Positions 8,074 through 16,955 of a stretch of 64,000 bases of DNA are shown here, piece after piece. Numbering within the stretch: position 1 is the stretch's first letter; every line of letters starts with the position of its first letter. Under the pieces are notes generated by a model. The model searched no databases. It had not been told where the DNA came from and worked only from the letters and a program-made list of their open reading frames with translations. This DNA is from Desulfonatronum lacustre DSM 10312 (lineage in GTDB: Bacteria > Desulfobacterota > Desulfovibrionia > Desulfovibrionales > Desulfonatronaceae). The stretch covers positions 1,483,582-1,547,581 of the forward strand of contig NZ_KI912608.1 of the NCBI RefSeq assembly GCF_000519265.1. The letters are read 5' to 3'. A program made the position numbers and the translations under genes.

Positions 8074-9672
8074 ATGACCGGCAAACCGACGCAAGACCGA
8101 AAGACACGCCCTCAACGCATTCAGGTCCTGGACCAGTTCGGACGCCGCAAATCCCTTCCCGGTGATCCAAAGCAGTATCGGATACTCTACGCTGGAGACG
8201 GGGCCGCAAACTCCGGCGTTCTCCTGCTGGGCATCGGGCCGGACCCGGACGTTGTCGTGGACATGCTTCGAGATCAAGGCGACGTGGCCTACCTGGAGTG
8301 CCCGGAGCTGCAACGCCAAATGCAACACCAGGCGCCCTCCGGTCACCGAGCCGCCCTACCCGCCCGGTGGCGGCCCGTCACCCTCCACGACCTGGACGAT
8401 CCGGACCTGATCTCCAGGACCATCCTGTTCTACGGGCCGGGACTGACCCTTTTCCCGGATTTCTGGTCCCCGGCCCTGGCCCGGATCGCCCTGCGACGCC
8501 TTTCGCCTCCGACCGCCCAGGACAAAAACCTCGCCTGGCTGCCCGCTTCCGAGCACAGGTTGTTGGCCCGCGAACTGACCCGGGCCTTCACCTCCCAGGG
8601 CTTGACCGTACGGTTGGTACCGGAATCCATGTCGCCTCGGGAAACGCTCGGACGACTGAAGGAGGAGCGGCCGGACCTGTTCTTCAGCGTCAATTTCCAG
8701 GGGCTGGACCCTCAGGGCCAAAACCACGCCCTGCTTCGGCACGCCGGGGTTCAGGTCTGCGTCTGGTGCGTGGACAATCCGTTTCACCTGCTGACCGGGC
8801 TGCGCTCGGCCTATTGGAAACAATGCCGGTTGTTCGTCACGGACGACTGGTTCATTCCCCGCCTGCTGGAACAAGGCGCGACCCAAGTCGCTCATTTACC
8901 TCTGGCCGCGGCCGAACATTTTCTCCATCCGGCAACACCTTCTCCTTCGAAGGAAGACTGGTCCGAACTCCACCGAAGGGTCGTGTTCGTCGGACGCTCG
9001 GCCTTTCCGGGAAAAGAGCGCTTTTTCGCCGGTTGCGCGGTTCCGGAAAATCTGGAGCCAAGGGCCGCGGCCTTTATGGCCCAGGGCGGGCGTCCGGACT
9101 TTTCCTGGTGGTGGAAACAATTGCGCTTCCCGGCCTTATGGCCGGGACAAGCGGCGCGCCAGGTGGGGTTCGCCGCCGAGGAGTTCAGCCGACGTCGCCG
9201 CGCGGCTTATCTTCAGGCAGCGGGCCGGGATGGAAATCTGACCGTATTCGGAGACGCGGGCTGGAACGACCTGCTTGAAAAGAGCGACGTCCGCCCGGAA
9301 GTGGACTACTACGGCCCCCTGGCTCAAATCTATCGCCAGGCCCGTGTCACCCTGAACCTGACCAGCCTGCTCCTGCCCCACGGCCTGACCCAGCGCAACT
9401 TCGACGTCTGGGCCGCGGGAGGCTTCCTGCTCACGGACCACACCCCCGGCTTGGCGATCTTCGACCCGGAGCTAATTCGGGAAGTCACCTTCACGACTCA
9501 AACGTCCCTGCACGATCGTATTCGTCGCTTGGACGACGATCCGCCCCTGGCCGGCCACCTCAAACACGCATGGCGCGACCACATCCTGACAAAACACCTC
9601 TACACCCAACGGATCGTCACGGTGCTGGAAGCCGCCGCAAGCCGCGAAGCTCGGGCGTTCCTCCCATCATGA
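8074..9672 (+). CDS. CgeB-like glycosyltransferase (GT-B fold)
   Basis: A 532-residue protein. The N-terminal 200 residues are variable. The middle has the FFSVNFQGLDPQG and CVWCVDNPFHLL segments seen in CgeB/DUF3880-type transferases. The C-terminus has the sugar-nucleotide-side signature NLTSLLLPHGLTQRNFDVWAAGGFLLTD of Glyco_trans_1_2 proteins. Similar proteins in sulfate reducers modify flagellin or surface glycans, but donor and acceptor are not deducible here. There is no signal peptide, so it is probably cytoplasmic. Its 3' end overlaps the convergent CNNM-type gene by six bases. Confidence 0.75.
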   Translation: MTGKPTQDRKTRPQRIQVLDQFGRRKSLPGDPKQYRILYAGDGAANSGVLLLGIGPDPDVVVDMLRDQGDVAYLECPELQRQMQHQAPSGHRAALPARWRPVTLHDLDDPDLISRTILFYGPGLTLFPDFWSPALARIALRRLSPPTAQDKNLAWLPASEHRLLARELTRAFTSQGLTVRLVPESMSPRETLGRLKEERPDLFFSVNFQGLDPQGQNHALLRHAGVQVCVWCVDNPFHLLTGLRSAYWKQCRLFVTDDWFIPRLLEQGATQVAHLPLAAAEHFLHPATPSPSKEDWSELHRRVVFVGRSAFPGKERFFAGCAVPENLEPRAAAFMAQGGRPDFSWWWKQLRFPALWPGQAARQVGFAAEEFSRRRRAAYLQAAGRDGNLTVFGDAGWNDLLEKSDVRPEVDYYGPLAQIYRQARVTLNLTSLLLPHGLTQRNFDVWAAGGFLLTDHTPGLAIFDPELIREVTFTTQTSLHDRIRRLDDDPPLAGHLKHAWRDHILTKHLYTQRIVTVLEAAASREARAFLPS

Positions 9673-10719
9673 CGCCTGGGACGTCGTCTTTTTCGCCACC
9701 AGTTGACTGCGTCGCTGCCGGGCCAGCTCGCGCATGTCCACGACCTGGTCGGTCTCGTCCACGATCTCGCTGCCCAGGATCTCCTCCAGCACATCTTCCA
9801 GGGTTACCAGTCCGACCAAGCCTCCATATTCATCCAGGACAATGAACAGGTGCATCCGAGACTCCAGAAAGCGCACCAACAGCTTGTCCAGGGTAATGGA
9901 TTCCAGAACGAACTGAACCGGCTTCATCAACCTGCCCAGCACCAGATCGTCCTGGTCATTGGCCAGGGCTTCCAGTAATTCACGCCGATACACGATTCCC
10001 ACGATATCTTCCTGGTCCTCGTCCTCGTAGACCGGAATACGACTGTGCGGCCACACGGTCTTCAACGTTCTGGCCTCGCCCACGCTCAGTTCAACCGGAA
10101 AGGAGAAAATCACCGTGCGCGGGGTCATGATATCCTTGACCATCTTGGTGTCCAGGGACAAGATGTTGCGGATGGACATCTCCTCATAATGTTTGATGAC
10201 CCCGGCCTTTCGGGTCAGGCTGATCACGGCCCGCAGGTCGTCTTCCGTGGCCTCTGGTCCGGCTTTTTTCCGCCCGATCAATCGGGTTATCCGGTCCATC
10301 AGCCAGATCACCGGGCTGAACAGCACCACCAGAAAACATAAAGGCTGGGCCAGGAAACCGGCAAGTTGCCGATTGTACATCACGCCCATGGTTTTAGGAA
10401 GGATCTCGGCGAAGACCAGGATGATCATCGTGAAGACGGCGGAAAAATAGATCAGACTCTCCGTGCCGAAGAGCGCGGCGGCGAAAGCCCCGGCCACAGC
10501 CGCCCCGGCCGTATTGGCCACGGTGTTCAGGGTCAGGATCGCGGCGATGGGCCGCTCGACATTATTCCGGAGGTCAAAGAGCAGCACGCCGCTCTTTTTT
10601 CCGCTCTTGCGCATCTGCTCCAGATGGCTCCAGGGAACGGAATAGAGCACGGCCTCGGACAACGAGCACAGCCCCGAAACCAAGGTCGCCAGACCGACCA
10701 CCAACAGCAACTCGAACAT
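9667..10719 (-). CDS. CNNM/CorC-type transporter with CBS pair
   Basis: A 350-residue membrane protein. A DUF21 domain with four likely transmembrane helices (residues 1-140) includes the segment FAEILPKTMGVMYNRQLA that marks the family. Two CBS modules follow (about 205-330), with DIMTPRTVI, SRIPVYE and the LFIVLDEYGGLVGLVTLEDVLEEILG block. The usual C-terminal CorC/HlyC domain is missing, so this is the short form. CNNM proteins export or sense Mg2+/Co2+; the older label hemolysin is misleading. The stop overlaps that of the facing glycosyltransferase gene. Confidence 0.88.
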   Translation of the reverse strand: MFELLLVVGLATLVSGLCSLSEAVLYSVPWSHLEQMRKSGKKSGVLLFDLRNNVERPIAAILTLNTVANTAGAAVAGAFAAALFGTESLIYFSAVFTMIILVFAEILPKTMGVMYNRQLAGFLAQPLCFLVVLFSPVIWLMDRITRLIGRKKAGPEATEDDLRAVISLTRKAGVIKHYEEMSIRNILSLDTKMVKDIMTPRTVIFSFPVELSVGEARTLKTVWPHSRIPVYEDEDQEDIVGIVYRRELLEALANDQDDLVLGRLMKPVQFVLESITLDKLLVRFLESRMHLFIVLDEYGGLVGLVTLEDVLEEILGSEIVDETDQVVDMRELARQRRSQLVAKKTTSQAS

Positions 10720-10853
10720 CGCGCCATCCTGACGTGAGCGAAGCGCAAAACAGCGTTTTGCGTCCCGCTCGTTGAAGATTGACGGTTGATCGTTGATGGG
10801 TGATCAACGAAACATCCGCATTCCAAATTACCAAACCCGACGCACTACAACCA

Positions 10854-11471
10854 ATGAAGCGACAATCCATGTACGAACAAATCCACAACATCCTTCTGGA
10901 CCGCGACGGCACGGTCATCGAAGAGCGCCATTATCTGGCCGCCCCGGACGGCGTCCAACTCATTCCCGGAGCCGGTCCGGCCCTGCGCGCCCTGATGGAC
11001 TCCGGACGACGCCTTTTTCTGGTCACCAACCAATCCGGCATCGGGCGGGGCTATTTTTCCCTTGCCCAATATGAAGCCGTGCAGGGGCGCTTGCTCCAAC
11101 TTCTGAGCGAAGAGGGCGTGGAACTCACGGCCACCGTGATGTGCCCCCACGGCCCGGATGACGGCTGCGTCTGCCGCAAGCCTCTGCCCGGCCTGTGGGA
11201 GGAACTGCGGGCCACGCACGGTCTCGACCCGGCCCGGACCATCATGATCGGCGACAAGGTGGCGGACATCCGCTTCGCGCGATCCGCGGGCCTGGCCGCC
11301 GCGGCCCTGGTACTCACGGGCCACGGCCGACAAACGGCGATAGACCAGGACCTGGGCCTGCCGCATCCGCTCGCAAAGGCCGTGGCCCTGCACCCGCTGA
11401 CAATCCCGGACCATCCGGACATTCTGGCACCGGACTTGGGCGCCGTGGCGGATCTGCTTCTGAAAACCTGA
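10854..11471 (+). CDS. gmhB: GmhB-type D,D-heptose 1,7-bisphosphate 7-phosphatase
   Basis: A HAD phosphatase of about 205 residues. The nucleophile motif LLDRDGTVIEE is at the N-terminus, motif II is VTNQSGIGRGYF, the family zinc loop is CPHGPDDGCVCRKP, and the acidic motif is MIGDKVADIRFA. It removes the 7-phosphate in ADP-heptose synthesis for lipopolysaccharide core. It fits with the GT9 heptosyltransferase at 23.3-24.2 kb. No clear ribosome-binding site marks the start: ATG 10854, ATG 10869 and GTG 10800 are all possible. The ATG at 10854 is a compromise. Confidence 0.85.
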   Translation: MKRQSMYEQIHNILLDRDGTVIEERHYLAAPDGVQLIPGAGPALRALMDSGRRLFLVTNQSGIGRGYFSLAQYEAVQGRLLQLLSEEGVELTATVMCPHGPDDGCVCRKPLPGLWEELRATHGLDPARTIMIGDKVADIRFARSAGLAAAALVLTGHGRQTAIDQDLGLPHPLAKAVALHPLTIPDHPDILAPDLGAVADLLLKT

Positions 11472-11490
11472 CGCTTCCTGATGCCAAGTC

Positions 11491-12285
11491 CTACAACGCC
11501 GTATCCAGCATGTCCGCGATGGCGTAGAGCTTGCCGGGCTGTTGACCGGACAACCACTTGGCGGCCCGCAGCGCGCCCTGGGCGAAGGTTTCTCGGGAAT
11601 GGGCGCGGTGGGTGATCTCGATCCGCTCCCCGGGGCCGAAAAAATAGACCGTGTGATCTCCGACCACATCCCCGCCGCGCAAGGTCTGCACGCCGATCTC
11701 CTCGGCCGGACGAGCGCCGATGATGCCCTCCCGGCAGCACTGCTTGACCGTGTCGTACTCCCAGCCTTTGGCCTCGGCCAGACACTGGGCCAATTTGACC
11801 GCGGTGCCGCTGGGCGCGTCCTTCTTGGCCTTGTGGTGAATTTCCATCAGTTCCAGGTCGTAGGCCGGACCCAGCAGGGCCACGAGCTGGGGCAGGATGC
11901 GCAACAGCACGTTCACACCCACGCTCATGTTCGGGGCCCAGAGCACCGGCGCGGCCTTGGCCGCCTCACGCAGTTCCTCGGTTTGCTCCCGGGTCATGCC
12001 CGTGGTCCCGATCACGGCCCGATGCCCGGTCTTGGCCACGGTCTTGGCCGTAACCACCGAGGCTTCCGGCGCGGTAAAGTCGATGACCACCGCGTCTCCC
12101 AGCCCGTCCAGCACCTGCTCCAGACTGTCGCCATGCACGCAACCGTGCGCTTCCAAGCCCTGCTCATGTCCCGGACGTTCCACCACTCCGGCCAGAGTCA
12201 GTTCCGAATCCTCTCGCGCCAACCGGGCCAACGTCGCGCCCATCCTGCCGTTGGCTCCCATAATAACCACGGAACATACACTCAT
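11491..12285 (-). CDS. dapB: DapB, 4-hydroxy-tetrahydrodipicolinate reductase
   Basis: A 264-residue enzyme of the lysine/diaminopimelate pathway. The nucleotide-binding GANGRMG motif lies at residues 10-16. The catalytic signature [15 protein letters not shown], containing the HH and K residues that bind the substrate carboxylates, lies near 157-171. It reduces HTPA to tetrahydrodipicolinate with NAD(P)H. It reads toward gmhB and ends 19 bases past that stop. The upstream spacer toward the GNAT gene is filled by hexamer-array copy B. Confidence 0.95.
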   Translation of the reverse strand: MSVCSVVIMGANGRMGATLARLAREDSELTLAGVVERPGHEQGLEAHGCVHGDSLEQVLDGLGDAVVIDFTAPEASVVTAKTVAKTGHRAVIGTTGMTREQTEELREAAKAAPVLWAPNMSVGVNVLLRILPQLVALLGPAYDLELMEIHHKAKKDAPSGTAVKLAQCLAEAKGWEYDTVKQCCREGIIGARPAEEIGVQTLRGGDVVGDHTVYFFGPGERIEITHRAHSRETFAQGALRAAKWLSGQQPGKLYAIADMLDTAL

Positions 12286-12305
12286 GATTGTCTCCTGTTT
12301 TGTCT

Positions 12306-12517
12306 GTTATCCCATTTCCAATTCAAAGCTTCTCTTTCGGTATCAGAATCGAGGTCCGAATCGGGGTCGGCGTCGGTATCGGTATCGGTATCGGGATCGA
12401 TACTGTTTGTTCGCCAATAATTCTCATTCGATCCCGATTCGGATACCGATACCGACCCCGATATCTGCATTCTCTCAAGTAAATAACGCATTGCCCAAGT
12501 AGAACTGGCAGTACTTA
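12306..12517. repeat. Hexamer-array inverted repeat, copy B (MITE-like)
   Basis: Left arm about 12335-12402 is built of degenerate TATCGG/GTCGG units, right arm 12429-12464 of CCGATA/CCGATC units, around a 26-base loop holding GTTTGTTCGCCAATAAT. The outer flanks, beginning GTTATCCCATTTCCAATTC and ending near AAGTAGAACTGGCAGTACT, form an imperfect terminal inverted repeat. Both flanks are also present at copy F (30.27-30.45 kb), where the loop has the opposite orientation. The element reaches into the last bases of the neighbouring GNAT gene. Confidence 0.8.
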
Positions 12518-13006
12518 TGACGGACTGCCCGGGGCGCGCAGTCGCATATGAATCAGCGCGACCCGGCTCCCACTCTTATCACGTCGTTCCTCCACGGCAT
12601 AGGGTTGGAATTCCAGCCGGGGATACAGCAACAACCCGGCAACGTTGCGGTTGAAGCACGATACCGTCACCTCGGCCGCCCTGTATTTCGTGAAAGCAAG
12701 GTCAATCATTCGCTCAACGAGGTACCGACCCACGCCCTTTCCTCGCGCCGTCGGGGAGACGATGACGTTGCCGATGGAACAGCATCCTTCCGTTTCCCAG
12801 CGATAAAAATTGGCGAACGCGACGACGTTTCCGTTATCCTCCACCACCGTGGAATCCGAGCGTTGACGGACGGCCTCCAGCAGTTGAGGCGGCGTCAACG
12901 GATACGTGGCCTTGGGATACGCGAAGAACAGCTCGTCCTCGTTGCGTGGGAATGAGCAAATGGCGTGGAGGTCGCTTTCAGCGGCGGGGCGGTGGGTCAG
13001 GATCAT
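12515..13006 (-). CDS. GNAT family N-acetyltransferase
   Basis: A 163-residue single-domain GNAT protein. The acetyl-CoA binding segment VIVSPTARGKGVGRYLVERMI (R/Q-x-x-G-x-G/A core) lies near residues 88-108, with VSCFNRNVAGLLLYPRLEF following as motif B. The N-terminus MILTHRPAAESDLHAICSF is a typical RimI-like opening. The start at 13006 is chosen because the upstream frame (to 13411) is the shadow of galE. The substrate is unknown; it may be a protein N-terminus or a small amine. Confidence 0.8.
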   Translation of the reverse strand: MILTHRPAAESDLHAICSFPRNEDELFFAYPKATYPLTPPQLLEAVRQRSDSTVVEDNGNVVAFANFYRWETEGCCSIGNVIVSPTARGKGVGRYLVERMIDLAFTKYRAAEVTVSCFNRNVAGLLLYPRLEFQPYAVEERRDKSGSRVALIHMRLRAPGSPS

Positions 13007-13058
13007 GATTCGACGGCATTCCCAAAGGAGGACGGTTCCCGGCCCGAACGGCGTGCAA

Positions 13059-14036
13059 TCATCGTGGTCCGGCGTGCCAGTCCCAGGCCGTCCGGACAAT
13101 GTCCTCCAATCGAGGAAGGCTCGGTTCCCATCCCAAAACGGCCCGGGCCTTGTCCGCCACGGCCACCAGGGCCGGAGGGTCTCCGGCCCGCCGGGGGGCG
13201 TCCAGAGTCGGCACCTCTCGTCCGCCCACTTCCCGGACCATGTCCACGACCTGACGTACACTGTGCCCCGAGCCGGTTCCCAGATTGAACGCCTCGCTGC
13301 GATCCTCGTCCAGCAGGAATCGCAACGCGGCCACATGGGCCCGAGCCAGATCGGCGACATGGATATAATCCCGAATCGCCGTCCCGTCCGGAGTCGGATA
13401 ATCCCGGCCAAAAACGGACAACGGCCCGCGCTTGCCCTGGGCCGCGAGCACGGCCAGCGGGATCAGGTGGGTCTCCGGATCGTGCTCCTCACCCAGTTCA
13501 CCGTCCGGATCGGCTCCGGCCGCGTTAAAGTAGCGCAGGGCCACGTGACGCAGACCATAGGCCGCGTCGAAGTCCCGGAGCATTTGTTCGATCATCAGCT
13601 TGCTCCAGCCATAGGGGTTGACCGGATGCTGGGGATGGGACTCGGGAATGGGAATCTCCAATGGTTCGCCGTAGGTGGCGCAGGTGCTGGAAAAGACGAT
13701 CCGCCGACAACCATGTCGGAGCATGGCCTCCAGCAAGCTGAGCGACCCGGCAACGTTGTTGCGGTAATATTTTTGGGGATCGGTCACGGACTCGCCCACA
13801 TAGGCATAGGCCGCGAAGTGGATCACCGCCTTGGGCGCATGAGTCGCGAACAACGCGTCAAGAACGGCCCCGTCCAGGATGTCCCCCTTGACCAGTTCTC
13901 CCCAGCGCACGGCCCACTCATGGCCGTAAACCAGGTTGTCCAAGGTCACCGGTCGATATCCGGCCGCGGCCAGGGCCTTGCAGGTCTGGCTGCCGATATA
14001 CCCGGCCCCGCCGGTTACCAGGATGACGTCGCTCAT
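13059..14036 (-). CDS. galE: GalE, UDP-glucose 4-epimerase
   Basis: A 325-residue extended short-chain dehydrogenase. The NAD site TGGAGYIGS is at residues 8-16, the catalytic Ser is in SSTCATYG, and the YxxxK pair is in NPYGWSKLM near residue 142. It interconverts UDP-glucose and UDP-galactose for surface glycans. The GNAT gene starts 52 bases downstream on the same strand and may be cotranscribed. The divergent upstream spacer contains hexamer-array copy C. Confidence 0.94.
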   Translation of the reverse strand: MSDVILVTGGAGYIGSQTCKALAAAGYRPVTLDNLVYGHEWAVRWGELVKGDILDGAVLDALFATHAPKAVIHFAAYAYVGESVTDPQKYYRNNVAGSLSLLEAMLRHGCRRIVFSSTCATYGEPLEIPIPESHPQHPVNPYGWSKLMIEQMLRDFDAAYGLRHVALRYFNAAGADPDGELGEEHDPETHLIPLAVLAAQGKRGPLSVFGRDYPTPDGTAIRDYIHVADLARAHVAALRFLLDEDRSEAFNLGTGSGHSVRQVVDMVREVGGREVPTLDAPRRAGDPPALVAVADKARAVLGWEPSLPRLEDIVRTAWDWHAGPR

Positions 14037-14070
14037 ATCCTCGCCCCTTTTTGACTATCGCTTGGCTGCT

Positions 14071-14121
14071 TTTTATCGAAATCGCAATCAAAACCGCATT
14101 CGATTCCGATCAATCTTCGAC
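14071..14121. repeat. Hexamer-array inverted repeat, copy C (short)
   Basis: A short, degenerate member: ATCGAAATCGCAATC faces CGATTCCGAT plus CAATCTTCGA across an 11-base spacer. It lies in the 213-base divergent gap between galE and the TPR gene at 14250. It is weaker than the other copies and is assigned by resemblance. Confidence 0.5.
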
Positions 14122-14249
14122 TCAGTGGCCATTAAGACCAAATCCACCCTGCTTTCCTTCTCCGACCGCTTGCGTCCCCCGCTGTTGCCAACTACAAAAA
14201 GAAACCCGTGCGAGGCGACACATCAACTTTTTTCCTATTTCCTTCAGCA

Positions 14250-15071
14250 ATGCAATACCATCCGACACCAGTCACCCCTCCCCCTTCTCAGGACGTCCGC
14301 ATCAAGGGGGTCTTTTCCACCACCTCCCGCATCACCGTGGGTTTTGGGCACACCAAAAAGAAAATCAGTCAAAACGTTCTGGTCTTTGCCGTTGAGGAAG
14401 AAGACGGCAATATTTCCATCCAATCCCTGAACGCCCATTTCGTTCCCACGGGAACGGCCAAGGTGATCACCCGAGAGAATCTGCTCAAAAACTACCTGCC
14501 CGAGCCGGACGTCTACCTTTCCAAGGTCTTCCCCATGATGCGCACCGTGGAAAAGTCCGTGGCCCGCGGCGAACGGCATCTGCGCAACAACGAAACCTTC
14601 AGCGCGGAAATGGAGTTCAAGACCGCCCTGCGCATCGACGAGGAAAACATCCGGGCCACCTTCGGACTCGGCCTGTCCTATCTGGCCCGAGGCGACACCC
14701 AGCGAGGGGCCATCGTGTTTCGTCGCCTGGTTCGCCTGGAGGCGGCCTTTGAACCGCGACACAAGCACATGTTCAACCAGTTCGGCATCTCCCTGCGCAA
14801 GAACAAGATGTACCCCCAGGCCCTGAAGTACTACGCCAAAGCCAGGATCATCAGCGGCGAGGACGAAAACCTGATCTTCAACATGGCTCGCACGTTTTAT
14901 GAAAAAGATCGCCCGACCTTGGCCTTAAAATTCGTCGACAAGGCTCTGGCCATGAACCCAAACCTGACCGAAGCCCGAAAATTCAAGACGTTTCTGGAAA
15001 AACGCATCGGCTCGTCCTCTCCAAAAGCTTCGAACACCCCCAAACCTACCAAAACTTACAAATTTCTATGA
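14250..15071 (+). CDS. TPR-repeat protein of unknown function
   Basis: A 273-residue soluble protein. The first 95 residues form a small domain (RIKGVFSTTSRITVGFGHTKKK) without a recognised family. Residues about 100-245 contain at least four TPR-like helical pairs (GERHLRNNETFSAEMEFKTAL; ATFGLGLSYLARGDTQRGAIVFRRL; QFGISLRKNKMYPQALKYYAKA; MARTFYEKDRPTLALKFVDKAL). The start at 14250 is the first ATG before the conserved-looking region; a frame to 14208 also exists. Its last bases overlap the next gene by four (ATGA), so the two are translationally coupled and probably act together. Confidence 0.7.
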   Translation: MQYHPTPVTPPPSQDVRIKGVFSTTSRITVGFGHTKKKISQNVLVFAVEEEDGNISIQSLNAHFVPTGTAKVITRENLLKNYLPEPDVYLSKVFPMMRTVEKSVARGERHLRNNETFSAEMEFKTALRIDEENIRATFGLGLSYLARGDTQRGAIVFRRLVRLEAAFEPRHKHMFNQFGISLRKNKMYPQALKYYAKARIISGEDENLIFNMARTFYEKDRPTLALKFVDKALAMNPNLTEARKFKTFLEKRIGSSSPKASNTPKPTKTYKFL

Positions 15072-15997
15072 CCCGAACACCGGCGGCGAACCCAAACCCC
15101 ATTTTCTTCGGCCAGTACCTGCTTCAGGCCGGGATCATCACCGAGGCCCAACTCCAAGAGGCCCTGGCTTTGCAGGAACGGCACAACCAGTTGCTTGGCG
15201 AACTGGCCCTTTCTCGGGGTTATCTGAGTGAAGATCAGATTCAGGAGACGACCAGAGAACAAAAACTCTTGGACTTGCCCTTCGGCGTGATCGCTTTGCG
15301 GAAAAATTTCCTGACCCCGAAGCAATTGGACGACCTTCTTTTTTCTCAAATCGTGGCCACCACCCATATCGGCGAAGCCCTGGTGGAACTGGGCCACCTG
15401 ACCGCTTCCGACCTGGGGCGATTGCTGAACGCATATAATCTCCATGCAGAGGACCGCCAACGCAAAATCGAGGCCGGGTTGCGCTCTCTGCCTCAATCCT
15501 CAGTGATCGTCGCTGGAATTGAGGCCCTGCACCGGACTTTTCTGCGATTCGCCCACTCCCCCACGACCATCGCGGGCCTTAACAAGCCGCCTCTCACCGA
15601 TCTCTCCTGGACGTTTCTGGTCTGGCTGGAGACCATCGACGGAACCTGGGTCGCCATGGCCACCAGCCTCAGCGAACGCAACGCCCTGAAAATCGCGGCG
15701 AAACTGGCGGTTTCCGAAGCGGATGTTCATTGTGATCTGCGCTGCCAGGGCCGAAACAGGCTCTTCTTCACCATTGTCAAACGCTACTTCGTTCACCTGC
15801 TGAACAAGCAGGGCATCCAGGTCGCCCAGGCCGGGATGCGCAAGGGCGACATCGACGCCTCCCCTCGCTTGTCCTCGACCCTCCCCCCGGAAGGCCGACA
15901 GGACGTCAGAGTCCAACTGGTCTCTCCCGTAGGCCCCATCGAAGCGCGCTTCTTCCTCTCCGGCTGGAAGCAGCCGGTTGCTGACGCAGAGCCCTGA
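15068..15997 (+). CDS. MshEN-like N-terminal domain protein, C-terminus unknown
   Basis: A 309-residue protein. The first 130 residues show the repeating pattern FGQYLLQAGIITEAQLQEAL and LGELALSRGYLSEDQIQE, typical of the N-terminal domain of GspE/PilB ATPases and MshEN c-di-GMP-binding domains. Here the domain stands without an ATPase. The C-terminal 180 residues faintly resemble CheX-like folds, but no catalytic motif is clear. It overlaps the preceding TPR gene by four bases. A role in surface attachment or c-di-GMP signalling is only an inference from the N-terminal domain. Confidence 0.55.
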   Translation: MTRTPAANPNPIFFGQYLLQAGIITEAQLQEALALQERHNQLLGELALSRGYLSEDQIQETTREQKLLDLPFGVIALRKNFLTPKQLDDLLFSQIVATTHIGEALVELGHLTASDLGRLLNAYNLHAEDRQRKIEAGLRSLPQSSVIVAGIEALHRTFLRFAHSPTTIAGLNKPPLTDLSWTFLVWLETIDGTWVAMATSLSERNALKIAAKLAVSEADVHCDLRCQGRNRLFFTIVKRYFVHLLNKQGIQVAQAGMRKGDIDASPRLSSTLPPEGRQDVRVQLVSPVGPIEARFFLSGWKQPVADAEP

Positions 15998-16955
15998 GGT
16001 CAACCGCCGAACTCCATGCGCTGCCCCCACTTCCAGCCCTCGGGCCAAAACTCGACTGACCAAGACTCGGCTTCCCGCCCGCGCTGAGTCCGGTGAAGGC
16101 GTCGTGCTGGTTTCCATCGTCATTCCGGTCTTCAACCGCTCGGAGCAGATCCTCCGGGCGGTCCGCTCCGTACTGGCCCAGCGCGGCCGTCACAGCCCCT
16201 GGAGGGGATTGGAAGTATTGGTGGTGGACGACGGGAGTACGGAAGGAATCCCGACGGCGCTGCGCGAAATCCGGGATCCGAGAGTGCGGATTCTGCGCCA
16301 CGATCAAAACCAAGGCGTTTCCGCTGCTCGCAACACGGGGCTGACGGTGGCCCAGGGCGAATACCTGGCGCTGCTGGATTCGGATGACTGGTGGTTGCCG
16401 GAAAAACTGGCGACCCACCTTGCCTACCATGAAGCCGGAGGCTGGCGCATTTCCCAGACCGACGAAATCTGGATTCGCCGAGGACGTCGGGTCAACCCCA
16501 TGGTCAAACATGCCAAACCCGAAGGCTGGTTTTTTGAAGACGCCCTGAAGCTGTGCCTGATCAGCCCGTCCTGCGTACTGTTCGACCGCCGGTTCTGGGA
16601 AGAGGTCGGGCCCTTCGACCCTGCACTCCCGGCCTGTGAGGATTACGATCTCTGGCTACGTACGCTGATCCGCCATCCCGTGGGCTTCTGCCCTGAAAAG
16701 CTGGTCCACAAGACCGGCGGCCATCCGGACCAACTCTCCAGAAAAATCATCGGCCTGGATCTCTTCCGGATCCAGGCTCTGGTCAAGCTGCTGCGAACCC
16801 AGGTCCTCTCCTCGCTGCAACGCTTGGCCACGATCCGGGAACTCCGAGCAAAGGCACGGGTCTACATCAGCGGCTGCCTCAAGCACGACAAGCCTGAGGA
16901 GGCTGAACGGATCAAGCTGTGGCTCAGCCCGTGGCTGGAATCTCCCGCTTGCTGA
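15978..16955 (+). CDS. Family 2 glycosyltransferase
   Basis: A GT-A fold transferase with the opening VSIVIPVFNRSEQILRAVRSVLAQ, a VVDDGSTEG nucleotide-binding segment and the metal-binding DSDDW motif. A later ACEDYDLWLRTL segment gives the usual ED base region. The C-terminal 90 residues are helical. The start is uncertain: the frame opens at a TTG (15978) that overlaps the preceding gene by 20 bases, and the conserved domain begins about 40 residues later, near a GTG. It probably adds a sugar to a surface polymer or protein. Donor and acceptor are unknown. Confidence 0.8.
   Translation: MLTQSPEVNRRTPCAAPTSSPRAKTRLTKTRLPARAESGEGVVLVSIVIPVFNRSEQILRAVRSVLAQRGRHSPWRGLEVLVVDDGSTEGIPTALREIRDPRVRILRHDQNQGVSAARNTGLTVAQGEYLALLDSDDWWLPEKLATHLAYHEAGGWRISQTDEIWIRRGRRVNPMVKHAKPEGWFFEDALKLCLISPSCVLFDRRFWEEVGPFDPALPACEDYDLWLRTLIRHPVGFCPEKLVHKTGGHPDQLSRKIIGLDLFRIQALVKLLRTQVLSSLQRLATIRELRAKARVYISGCLKHDKPEEAERIKLWLSPWLESPAC

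Noticed and set aside
13007-13411. N-terminal extension of the GNAT protein over 135 codons
   Set aside because: It lies antisense-frame within galE and has no conserved residues; the GNAT domain starts exactly at the inner ATG.
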